Positions 9,323 to 16,999 of a DNA stretch of 64,000 nt are shown one piece after another. Position 1 is the first letter of the stretch; each line of letters opens with the position of its first letter. Under the pieces are notes generated by a model. That model had not been told where the DNA came from, did not search any database, and saw only the letters and a list, made by a program, of their open reading frames with translations. Source of the stretch: CAWDDA01 sp963813345 (GTDB lineage: Bacteria > Acidobacteriota > Blastocatellia > RBC074); the NCBI GenBank assembly GCA_963813345.1, contig CAWEYR010000030.1:186001-250000 (forward strand). The letters are read 5' to 3'. Made by a program: the position numbers and the translations under genes.

Positions 9323-10966
9323 ATGGAAAAGCGTTTTGATGTTGTTGGGATCGGGTCGATGGTCGTTGACCTGATTTATCGAGTGCCGCGTATTGCGGGT
9401 GCGGAAGAGAAGGTAATACTCGGCAGCTATTCAGAAGGCGAAGCCGTGCGCAAGCTCGTGGGCGGTGTGACTCTGAATCACCTGGCCTGGGCAAGCCTTC
9501 TCGGTCTTCGCGCCGGCATTTTCGGAAAACAGGGAAAGGACGAATTCGGCCGATTCCTGCGAGCGGGAATGGACCGTCACGGAATCGATAAGCATCTGAC
9601 ACTCGATGGTTCAGCTTCTTCGTTCGCGCACATCTTTGTAGATCCTGAGGGCGCGCGTTCAATCTACATGAACCCTGCTGCGACGGGGGAAACAACAGGT
9701 GAGTACGTTCGCCGTGAACACGCGGCCTACATTCAGTCCTCGCGCGTGCTTTCGACTGAGATCTCGCAGCTTCCGCTGGATGCAGTCGTTGCTGCGCTCG
9801 AGGTGGCACGCGAAGCCGGAGTGACCACAGTGCTCGATGTAGACGTATCTCCTCGGGATGCGTTGAAAACACTCGGTGGCATCACTGACTTCGAACGCTC
9901 GTTGCAGCTGGCCGATTACTTGAAACCATCAAAGGCAGCAGCCGTTGAGCTCACAAATGAGAATGATTTGCTTGCCGCCGCTTCAGCACTGAGAAAGAAA
10001 TACGGATCGCGTGCGGTCATCATTACTGACGGTGTCCGAGGGTGTGCCGTTTCATCGACGGAGTTTACCGGAAGTTCACAATCGAATCGGATCGAAGCAT
10101 TCGATTCAACAGGGGCAGGAGATGCATTTCTTGGAGGGTTCATCGCAGGGCTTCATTTCGGCCTCGAGTGGCCCGATACACTCGCACTTGCGAACGCGTG
10201 TGGTGCCGCGTGTTGTGAGATTGCAGGTGCAACTCCAGATCTTGAAAGAAGCCTGGCTCGCGTTCTCGAACTGTATCAGGGAAGACCGTTCAGAAGCGCT
10301 GGAGCCGGCGCTTCAACGTCTCATGATTCCGATTTGCCTTCGTCGCCTTACAAAAATGCTATATCAGATTTTCTCAGGATTGCTGTTGAAGAGCTCGACG
10401 CGCTGCGCGTACAACTCGGAGAAGATTACTTTCGCGACGTTGCGGACTTGATTACGACGGCCGAAGCAAAAGGAGCCCGGCTTCACGTGACCGGGATCGG
10501 AAAACCGGAATATGTAGCCGGATATGTGTCAGCGTTGTTCTCGAGCACTGGCACGCCGTCCTACTTCTTGCACGGCACGGAATGCGTGCATGGAAGCGCC
10601 GGGCAGGTAGCTCCGGGCGATGTGGTAGTTGTAATTTCAAACAGCGGCGAGACAAAGGAGATGAAAGCGACTGTGGAGGCGCTGAAGCGAAACGGCGCGC
10701 TGATTGTTGGAGTCTCAGGCAATCGTCAGTCCTGGCTTGCACGCGAATGTGAGAAGTTTTTGTTTGCCGGTGTAGCCCGCGAAGGGAGCCCGCTCGGATT
10801 CGAACCTCGAACGAGTATTCTCGCCGAGATCTACGTGCTGGCAGCCTTGAGTATCGAACTTCAAGCTCGCAAAGGTATCAGCCATCACCATTACAATGCG
10901 TGGCATCCCGCCGGCTCGATCGGGAAAAAGACCGGCAGCCTGACGAAAGAACGAAGAGGTCAGTGA
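9323..10966 (+). CDS. PfkB-family sugar kinase fused to a KpsF-like SIS domain
   Basis: 547 residues with two enzymatic modules. Residues about 5-315 are a ribokinase/PfkB fold (VVGIGSMVVDLIYRVP, DSTGAGDAFLGGFIAGL with the anion-hole GAGD and catalytic Asp). After a Ser/Gly-rich linker, residues about 345-535 are a SIS sugar-phosphate isomerase domain related to arabinose-5-phosphate isomerase: HVTGIGKPEYVAGY, VISNSGETKEM, and YNAWHPAGSIGK near the end, where KpsF/GutQ have HPGGALG. No CBS domains follow. A plausible job is phosphorylation and isomerisation of one sugar in a surface-glycan pathway (inference). The stop lies at the left edge of a palindrome. Confidence 0.88.
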   Translation: MEKRFDVVGIGSMVVDLIYRVPRIAGAEEKVILGSYSEGEAVRKLVGGVTLNHLAWASLLGLRAGIFGKQGKDEFGRFLRAGMDRHGIDKHLTLDGSASSFAHIFVDPEGARSIYMNPAATGETTGEYVRREHAAYIQSSRVLSTEISQLPLDAVVAALEVAREAGVTTVLDVDVSPRDALKTLGGITDFERSLQLADYLKPSKAAAVELTNENDLLAAASALRKKYGSRAVIITDGVRGCAVSSTEFTGSSQSNRIEAFDSTGAGDAFLGGFIAGLHFGLEWPDTLALANACGAACCEIAGATPDLERSLARVLELYQGRPFRSAGAGASTSHDSDLPSSPYKNAISDFLRIAVEELDALRVQLGEDYFRDVADLITTAEAKGARLHVTGIGKPEYVAGYVSALFSSTGTPSYFLHGTECVHGSAGQVAPGDVVVVISNSGETKEMKATVEALKRNGALIVGVSGNRQSWLARECEKFLFAGVAREGSPLGFEPRTSILAEIYVLAALSIELQARKGISHHHYNAWHPAGSIGKKTGSLTKERRGQ

Positions 10967-11045
10967 GCAGTGGGTTAGCGCCAGGCTTTAGCTGTGGTCC
11001 CAATGTAACCCCAAGCTGGAGCCTGAACTCAGACCCACTGACCAC
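10958..11045. repeat. Nested palindrome (GGTCAGTG outer, family A inner)
   Basis: Outer arms GGTCAGTGAGCAGTGGG (from 10958) and GACCCACTGACCAC (to 11045) enclose diverged inner arms CAGGCTTTAGCTGTGG and AACCCCAAGCTGGAGCCTG. This combines the outer family seen at 3283 with the inner family seen at 1531. Confidence 0.75.
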
Positions 11046-11068
11046 GATTCAAGCGGCGAAGTGAAACT

Positions 11069-11647
11069 ATGTTATTCAAGAATCGCACCCTTGAAGGAAT
11101 TGTGAATGGAACGATCGATCTGGCGTTTCGACGATGGGATCGCAGACGGGTCAAGCCAGGCTCACACTTGCGAACATCGGCAGGTGTAGTGGTCATCAAT
11201 ACTGTCGACAAAGTTGATGTTAAGGACATCTCCGATGCGGACGCAATTCGGGCAGGTTACACATCAGCCAAAGAACTGATCGAATTCCTGGAATCCTACG
11301 AGAAGCCAGGGGACGACTATCGAGTCGGCCTTCACTATGGCGGCGCTGACCCGCGCATAGCACTCAGGGAGCAGAACGATCTCACTGATAAGGAGGTCGA
11401 AGAGCTCAAGCAGCGGCTCCAGCGGCTTGACCACGCGAGCCCTTATGGAGCCTGGACTGTTCGCGTGTTGCGTTTGATAAACGATCATCCAGGTGTTCTG
11501 GCAGGAACGCTTGCCAGCGAAATCGGCAGAGAGCGGCTCTCGTTCAAAGCAAGTGTCCGCAGGCTCAAGGAACTTGGACTCACAGAGAGCCTCGACGTCG
11601 GATATCGACTTTCGCCTCGTGGAAAGGCCCTTCTGAAGAATCTGTGA
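11069..11647 (+). CDS. ASCH/PUA-like domain protein with C-terminal winged helix
   Basis: 192 residues. The N-terminal part (LFKNRTLEGIVNGTIDLAFRRW, KPGSHLRTSAGVVVI) looks like an ASCH/PUA-like RNA-binding fold. A charged middle segment leads to a C-terminal helix-turn-helix-like stretch (GVLAGTLASEIGRERLSFKASVRRLKELGLTESL). ASCH proteins are suspected RNA-binding regulators (family knowledge). It sits 15 bases before the SMR exporter gene. Confidence 0.75.
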   Translation: MLFKNRTLEGIVNGTIDLAFRRWDRRRVKPGSHLRTSAGVVVINTVDKVDVKDISDADAIRAGYTSAKELIEFLESYEKPGDDYRVGLHYGGADPRIALREQNDLTDKEVEELKQRLQRLDHASPYGAWTVRVLRLINDHPGVLAGTLASEIGRERLSFKASVRRLKELGLTESLDVGYRLSPRGKALLKNL

Positions 11648-11662
11648 GTAACGGAGGTTTGA

Positions 11663-11977
11663 ATGGCGTGGGCATACTTGTTGATTGCCGGTGTACTCGA
11701 AGTCGTCTGGGCGATTGGACTCAAGTACACGGAAGGATTCTCGCGCCTTTGGCCGAGCGTGATCACTGCAACGGCGATGGTCGCAAGTATCTATTTTCTC
11801 GCCCAGGCACTGAAGACTCTTCCCGTAGGGACGGGATATGCAGTCTGGACGGGAATTGGTGCGGTGGGTACGGCGATTCTTGGCATTTTTCTTTTTTCTG
11901 AATCAGTCAATCCGGCGCGCCTGATTTCTATTGCGCTGATCGTTGGTGGAATAGTCGGACTGAAGCTAAGCGCGTGA
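11663..11977 (+). CDS. SMR-family exporter, Gdx/SugE type
   Basis: A 104-residue protein with four membrane helices. The first helix has the essential Glu in VLEVVWAIGLKYTEGF and the chain ends GGIVGLKLSA. The W-A-x-x-L-K pattern around the Glu resembles guanidinium exporters (Gdx, formerly SugE) rather than EmrE multidrug pumps. These work as dual-topology dimers exchanging protons for substrate. I saw no guanidine riboswitch in the 15-base gap upstream; the gene appears to be driven with the ASCH gene. The DinB gene follows nine bases later. Confidence 0.9.
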   Translation: MAWAYLLIAGVLEVVWAIGLKYTEGFSRLWPSVITATAMVASIYFLAQALKTLPVGTGYAVWTGIGAVGTAILGIFLFSESVNPARLISIALIVGGIVGLKLSA

Positions 11978-11985
11978 GAGGTGCG

Positions 11986-12459
11986 ATGACGGAGAAGGAC
12001 CTGTTGGTCATGCAGCTCGAGCAGGCCTTTAACAAGCGATCGTGGCATGGAACAAATCTCCTTGGGTCCGTCCGCGGACTGACGCACAGCGAAGCGTCAT
12101 GGCGGCCTGGCAAGGGCAGACACAACGTCTGGGAGATCGTGGTTCATGCGGCATACTGGAAATACACTGTCTATCGCCAGCTGACAGGTGAGGCTCGAGG
12201 TTCGTTCGCGCTAAAGGGATCAAACTGGTTTGCACGAACTGCACGAGATTCGGAAGAATTGTTCAAGGCTGATGTTGCAATGCTCAAGGATTACCATCGA
12301 AAACTACTCGAAGCCGTTCGAGCGTTTCCCGCCGCTTCATATGGCAAACTCGTTTCAGGAAAGAAGAACACGTATCGTGATCTGATTGTCGGTATCGCAG
12401 CACATGACCTGTATCACGCAGGCCAGATTCAGTTATTGAAACGATTGCGAGAGAAATAG
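11986..12459 (+). CDS. DinB-family protein
   Basis: About 157 residues from ATG 11986, chosen because GAGAGGTGCG lies just upstream; an in-frame upstream start is possible at 11974. The sequence is a four-helix bundle with the metal-binding His pattern of the DinB/YfiT family: a His in NVWEIVVHAAYWKY and two in IAAHDLYHAGQIQLL. Many members are thiol-dependent metalloenzymes or unknown stress proteins. No specific substrate can be inferred. Confidence 0.87.
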   Translation: MTEKDLLVMQLEQAFNKRSWHGTNLLGSVRGLTHSEASWRPGKGRHNVWEIVVHAAYWKYTVYRQLTGEARGSFALKGSNWFARTARDSEELFKADVAMLKDYHRKLLEAVRAFPAASYGKLVSGKKNTYRDLIVGIAAHDLYHAGQIQLLKRLREK

Positions 12460-12508
12460 GGATCAGCGATCCCCGATCCCCCAAATCGCTAACTAAAAGG
12501 AGAATCAT

Positions 12509-13900
12509 ATGCCGGAGATGAGAGCTTTGACTCTCGATGGGTCTGAGCAAACCATCAGCAGTGAAGTCGTCAGGGATTTTGCAGCCGGACTTCAAGGTAA
12601 AGTTATCCACCCGACTGATTCGACCTTCGATGAAGCTCGCAAGGTCTTCAATGGAATGATCGACCGCCGGCCAGCTGCAATTGTAGAGTGCGAAAGCGCC
12701 GCAGATGTTGTGCGATCGGTAGGCTTCGCGAGCAGCTACAACCTTCTGACGTCAATCAGAGGTGGCGGTCACAGCGCTCCCGGAAAATGCGTCTGCGATG
12801 ACGGGCTGATGATCGATCTTTCCAGGATGAAAGGAATTCGCGTCGATCAGGCGAGTCGCGTAGCTGTTGCTCAGCCTGGTCTGCGCCTCGGCGAGTTCGA
12901 CAACGCAACTCAGGCATTCGGACTCGCGACTACGATGGGAGTTGTTTCCAACACGGGAATAGCCGGACTGACTCTCGGTGGCGGGCTCGGATGGCTCAAT
13001 GGCCGCTTTGGGCTTGCATGTGACAATCTCCTTGCCGCCGAGGTCGTGACTGCAGACGGAAAAGTGTTGAGAGCAAGTTCGACTGACAACCAGGATCTTC
13101 TGTGGGCCCTCAGAGGAGGCAGCGGCAACTTTGGTGTCGTGACCTCTTTTGAATATCAGCTACACGAAGTTGGGCCGATGCTCGCTGGTATGGTAGTTCA
13201 TCCGCTCAGCTCCGCTCGAAGCGTGTTGCGGATGTTCGACGAGTTTTCGCAAGGGTGTCCGGACGAGCTTAGTACGGCAGCAGCATGTGTCACCGGGCCT
13301 GATGGAGGGCGCGTAATCGCGATTGTGGTTGCCTATTGCGGCGGAATCGAGGCAGGCGAGAAGGTCATTGCGCCGTTGCGCAAGTTCGGGCCTCCACTTG
13401 CAGATGCAATTCAGCCGATGCCTTACGTTGCACTTCAGTCAATGCTTGACCCGGGTTTCCCGCCCGGCCGCCTTCATTACTGGAAGTCGAATTATGCGAG
13501 CTCGGTCAGCGACGGATTCATCGACGTCTACGAGCAATATCTCGCAACGGTACCGTCGCCTGCGACTGGTGTGCTGCTGCAGCAGAAGCATGGTGCGGCG
13601 ATACGCGTCAATCCTTCCGCGACCGCGTATGCACATCGAAGTTACCAGTACGACTTTGTGATTGCATCCAACTGGGAAAATGCAGCTGAATCGGCGAGGA
13701 ACATCGAGTGGACGCGCGATTTCTGGGATGCTCAACAGCCCTACGTTGATCGCGCCGTCTATGTCAATCATCTCGAGGATGAGGGCGATGATCGAGTGAG
13801 GGCTGCCTACGGTAGCAACTATGACCGCCTTGTCGAGATCAAGCGTAAATATGATCCCGCGAATTTCTTCAGGCTGAATCAGAACATCAAATCAACTTAG
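12509..13900 (+). CDS. FAD-linked oxidase, berberine-bridge-like
   Basis: 463 residues. The FAD-binding PCMH domain shows SIRGGGHSAPGK, in which the His is the usual covalent FAD attachment site, then GLTLGGGLGWLNGRFG and LWALRGGSGNFGVVTSFEY. The C-terminal BBE segment ends in YGSNYDRLVEIKRKYDPANFF, a standard family end. The second covalent Cys of bicovalent members is not obvious. Such enzymes oxidise sugars or aromatic alcohols. The start ATG 12509 follows AAAAGGAGAATCAT. The product is likely cytoplasmic since no signal peptide is seen. Confidence 0.9.
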   Translation: MPEMRALTLDGSEQTISSEVVRDFAAGLQGKVIHPTDSTFDEARKVFNGMIDRRPAAIVECESAADVVRSVGFASSYNLLTSIRGGGHSAPGKCVCDDGLMIDLSRMKGIRVDQASRVAVAQPGLRLGEFDNATQAFGLATTMGVVSNTGIAGLTLGGGLGWLNGRFGLACDNLLAAEVVTADGKVLRASSTDNQDLLWALRGGSGNFGVVTSFEYQLHEVGPMLAGMVVHPLSSARSVLRMFDEFSQGCPDELSTAAACVTGPDGGRVIAIVVAYCGGIEAGEKVIAPLRKFGPPLADAIQPMPYVALQSMLDPGFPPGRLHYWKSNYASSVSDGFIDVYEQYLATVPSPATGVLLQQKHGAAIRVNPSATAYAHRSYQYDFVIASNWENAAESARNIEWTRDFWDAQQPYVDRAVYVNHLEDEGDDRVRAAYGSNYDRLVEIKRKYDPANFFRLNQNIKST

Positions 13901-13905
13901 GATGG

Positions 13906-14034
13906 CCTGGGAGCGTTGGAGCGCCGGTCTCCAGACCGGTCACGAGCTGCGAAGCGTGCGAGTCTTCAAGAGCTATACACGACTCGCACGCTTCGCGGCT
14001 CGTGGCCGGTCTGGAGACTCCCAGCGCTCCCAGG
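13906..14034. repeat. Family G long palindrome (CCTGGGAGCGC type)
   Basis: Arms 13906-13964 and 13981-14034 pair over most of their length, with a 16-base loop; CGAAGCGTGCGAGTC pairs with GACTCGCACGCTTCG at the loop. It separates the convergent oxidase and FKBP genes and could also act as a bidirectional transcription barrier (inference). Relatives are at 51206 and 56846. Confidence 0.9.
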
Positions 14035-14038
14035 GCGC

Positions 14039-14506
14039 CTACTTCTTGATACCCACGAGCTCGATTTCAAAGATGAGAGTCGCGTTTCGCGGGACCCTTC
14101 CCGAACCCATTGAGCCATAACCAAGCTCAGGCGGAATGATCAGCTTTCGCTTTCCTCCGACTTTCATTGGAGGGATTCCCTGTCCACCTCCGATCCCGAT
14201 CTCCCATCCTTTGATAACTTCTCCACGGCCCGGAATAAAATCCACCACAGGGGTCCCGTTGTCGACATTCGTGTCAATCAATGTGCCATCAGGCAGCGTT
14301 CCCGTGTATCTCACCAGAAGTGCCTGATTGAATAACGGTCGCTGACCAGTGCCAACGACGATGTCTTCATACTGAACCCGAGCTGCGTCGGAAGATAGTG
14401 ACGGTGTCGAATTCGGAGTCGGAGTTCCCGGCGGCACTGGCTGCGGGTTTTCGTTTGTACAAGCTGAAGCTAGCAACAAAACAACATATAGAGACAGTCT
14501 TCGCAT
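14039..14506 (-). CDS. FKBP-type peptidyl-prolyl isomerase lipoprotein
   Basis: Starts at ATG 14506 (MRRLSLYVVLLLASAC), a lipoprotein signal with Cys at position 16, then a Pro/Thr/Ser-rich tether and one FKBP domain: LVRYTGTLPDGTLIDTN, VIKGWEIGIGG, GGKRKLIIPPELGYGSMG and TLIFEIELVGI. All typical active-site aromatics of the pocket are present. The protein should act as a foldase in the periplasm, membrane anchored. The gene is divergent from the ROK gene. Confidence 0.9.
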   Translation of the reverse strand: MRRLSLYVVLLLASACTNENPQPVPPGTPTPNSTPSLSSDAARVQYEDIVVGTGQRPLFNQALLVRYTGTLPDGTLIDTNVDNGTPVVDFIPGRGEVIKGWEIGIGGGQGIPPMKVGGKRKLIIPPELGYGSMGSGRVPRNATLIFEIELVGIKK

Positions 14507-14531
14507 AACGTAGATGTATAATACCGGCGAA
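14507..14531 (+). promoter_or_regulatory. Short divergent promoter gap with TGTATAAT
   Basis: Only 25 bases separate the FKBP start (ATG 14506, minus) from the preferred ROK start (ATG 14532). TATAAT lies at 14517-14522, preceded by TG as in an extended -10. Transcription would begin near 14529, so the ROK message would be nearly leaderless. The alternative start ATG 14514 overlaps this box. No convincing -35 is seen. Confidence 0.4.
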
Positions 14532-15543
14532 ATGCCAAACACTCCAGTAACCCGCCCGAGCTCTTCTGGTAAAACCGGGATAACAGCAGCACTCGACCTG
14601 CGCGGAATGGCGTTAGCCGCTGCACTTGTAGACAACGAAGGGCGCGTGATCCACTCGGTTCAGCGTGACGTCGAGTCAAAGACGCCGAGAGTCCTTACCG
14701 CTGTTATGGCCGAGATGATTCTGGCGATTGCATCTGCCAAAAAGCGCGGCGATAGCGACATCTCAGGAATTGGCATCAGTGTTCCCGAGAATCTCATGAA
14801 TGGCATCGGTGATCTGATCGGCAGAGAACTCACGAAACAAGGTGTCGATATCCGTCGGGCACCCGGAGTAAGACGCGCGCGAGCGGGAAGATGAGACGTC
14901 ACCGCATCCTGAGATTGTAGTGAACTCTCGAAGGGTTGCAGCCGTTGCCGGTGAAAGCTGGTGTGGCGCTGCGAGCGGAGCAGAGAACGCGGTGGTCATT
15001 ACGCTTGGCGAGAAGATCGATGCTGGCCTTTTGGTTGAGGGTCGAATTGTGCGCGGCAGATCTGCCCGCGCCGGTGCCATCGGATGGCTCGCCCTCTGTG
15101 AGAACTATCGCGATGAGTTTACTGCCATCGGCTGTCTCAACGTCGAGGCCGGAAGACAATCGCTGACTCGCCGCGCAGTTGAGGCCTGGTCGGGCAACAG
15201 CGAGTCTTTGCTGGCCAGGCTGCATGCCACCGATCTCACTCCCGCAACGATCATCCGAGCCGCTCGTGCGGGCGATAGAGTTGCGCTCGCGGCTGTTGGA
15301 GCCGTTTGTGAGTGGGTTGGAAGGGCGATCGCCGATCTGGTATCGACGCTCAATCCCGAAGTTGTCGTTGTGCGCGGTGACCTGGCAAGAGACCTAAGGC
15401 CATTTTTACCGCAGATAAGGCAGAATGCGAGACGATGGGCATTCCCCCAGGCAATGAAGGATTGCCGCATCGTGCCGTCATTCCTCGGGCCGCACGGCCC
15501 TCTGATTGGAGCCGCAAGACTCGCTCAACTTCCCAAAAAGTAA
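14532..15543 (+). CDS. ROK-family sugar kinase/regulator-like protein, one frameshift
   Basis: Actin-like ATPase fold of the ROK family. The first frame (ITAALDLRGMALAAALVDNEGRV, then SGIGISVPENLMNG) runs to about 14880, and the second, +1, frame continues through VVITLGEKIDAGLLVEGRIV, ARAGAIGWL, LNPEVVVVRGDL and the end LIGAARLA. The switch lies in the run GACGCGCGCGAGCGG near 14870-14885, an indel-prone stretch. Rejoined length is about 337 residues, normal for ROK proteins. No N-terminal helix-turn-helix is visible, so a kinase is more likely than a NagC-type repressor, but the zinc motif of ROK glucokinases is not clear. It ends one base before the convergent M48 gene. Confidence 0.75.
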
Positions 15544-15544
15544 G

Positions 15545-16615
15545 TTAGAGCTGTGGCTGCTTTTGCTCCGGCTCCGGCTTCTCTTTCTCCGGTGCTCGCT
15601 TCAGCGTTGGTCTTTCAGTAGCTGGTGCCTCGGAAGACGAGGATTGTGATGTTTCATCACTGTCAGACGACGTCGCCGTCGGCCTTCGCTTCAACGTTGG
15701 GCGGCGGGCCTCATCCATTGTCGTCCCCCGCCGTGAAGCCATGACGCTTATCAACCGCGACTTGACATCGTTGAATTCTGACGAGCTGATCTGGTATTCA
15801 CCTCTCTCAGGAAATCTGGCTACGAGGCTTTGCACCTCAACTATCCTGTCGCCATTTATCGGATGCGAACTGAAAATCTTGGCGAGCGTTCCGGGTTTCT
15901 TCTTTTCCTTCGCCTGAAGCTTCTCAAAGAACGAGATCATCGCGTTCGGGTCATAGCCGGAAGCCCAAAGGTATTGAGCTCCGAGGCGGTCCGCTTCCTT
16001 CTCAGCTCCCCTCGAAAACTTGAGGAACGTTAGCGGTACGGCGAGACCGGCAACATTCTGAACGATCATTCCAGCCCAGCCACCCAGAAAAATCAGCGGT
16101 ATCGACGCGTAGTTGACAAGCTCGCCCTTCGACGCCTGCTCCATTCCGTGCCGCGCAGCGACGTGGGCGATCTCGTGAGCAAGCACTCCGGCAAGCTCTG
16201 CTTCGTTCTCCGCTGCCTCGACCAGCCCACGATTGACGTAAAGGAATCCGCCCGGAAGTGCGAAGGCGTTCACCTCATTCGCATCGACCACCTTTATTGT
16301 AAAAGGGACCTTCGCGTCAGAGTTGAGCACCAGGTTCTGCGCAACGCGGTTAACGTATTCCAGAATTACGGGATCGTTGACAAGCTTCGCCGTGCGATCG
16401 AATTCAGCTGCCAATTGCCGGCCAACGCTGACCTCGCGCTCGACCGAATAGAACTGGATCTGTCCTTTGTTGAGATCGCGCTTACCGATGAGTTGGGGAT
16501 TGTCCCTATCCTCAAGTGGTTTTGACGTTTGCTGCGCCACGACGCAAACCGCAAGGACCGCGCTCAGCGTCACAGACGCGCTCGACTTAACAACTCTCGA
16601 GAGCCACTTTTTCAT
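15545..16615 (-). CDS. M48-family metalloprotease
   Basis: Periplasmic or membrane-attached zinc peptidase of the BepA/Ste24 type. From ATG 16615 (MKKWLSRVVKSSASVTLSAVL) a signal peptide precedes YSVEREVSVGRQLAAEF, FALPGGFLYVNRGLVE and the zinc site HEIAHVAARH, followed by EKEADRLGAQYLWASGYDP with the third ligand Glu. The C-terminal 60 residues are a low-complexity Ser/Glu/Pro tail containing two TLKR(R/A)P units. There are no TPR repeats, unlike BepA. The role is probably envelope protein quality control (inference). Confidence 0.9.
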   Translation of the reverse strand: MKKWLSRVVKSSASVTLSAVLAVCVVAQQTSKPLEDRDNPQLIGKRDLNKGQIQFYSVEREVSVGRQLAAEFDRTAKLVNDPVILEYVNRVAQNLVLNSDAKVPFTIKVVDANEVNAFALPGGFLYVNRGLVEAAENEAELAGVLAHEIAHVAARHGMEQASKGELVNYASIPLIFLGGWAGMIVQNVAGLAVPLTFLKFSRGAEKEADRLGAQYLWASGYDPNAMISFFEKLQAKEKKKPGTLAKIFSSHPINGDRIVEVQSLVARFPERGEYQISSSEFNDVKSRLISVMASRRGTTMDEARRPTLKRRPTATSSDSDETSQSSSSEAPATERPTLKRAPEKEKPEPEQKQPQL

Positions 16616-16700
16616 ATTGCGTTCTGACACCCTTTCGTGTCTTTGACGCACGAGTGGTCCCCGTGGTTGTAAGAAATTGCGTTAAAACGACCTTAGGAAT

Positions 16701-16915
16701 GGGGTCAGGGGTCGGATCAGTGGTCGGAGGTAAGAGTTACCACGGAACACACGGTAAAGAGCACGGAAAACATCAAAAGATTTCGAACTTTCAGAGTCTT
16801 TCGTGCTCGTGGTTCCGTGGCTTTCCACCGCTAGTGAATCTGACGCCTCGCGACGAGCTGAGAACGCCTTGACCCTCCGACTCCTACTGACCCCCGACCC
16901 CTGACCCCTGACCCC
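16701..16915. repeat. Nested palindrome (GGGTCAGGGGTCGG outer, CCACGGAACACACGG inner)
   Basis: This dominates the 384-base gene-free stretch 16616-16999. Outer arms 16701-16730 and 16873-16915 are G-rich and C-rich versions of GGGGTCAGGGGTCGG. Inner arms start CCACGGAACACACGG (16740) and end with GTGGTTCCGTGG (to about 16820). Nothing coding is seen in the gap; the promoter for the DASS gene probably lies in 16916-16999. Confidence 0.8.
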
Positions 16916-16999
16916 TCTCTTGAATCCTCACGACTTAAAATGCTAGTCTCGCGCGGTTTCCTTCGTCAGTCCTCAACAAACTGGAAAGAGAATCTCTGA

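Noticed and set aside
11648..11662. Guanidine riboswitch before the Gdx-type gene
   Set aside because: The gap is only 15 bases and shows no room for an aptamer.
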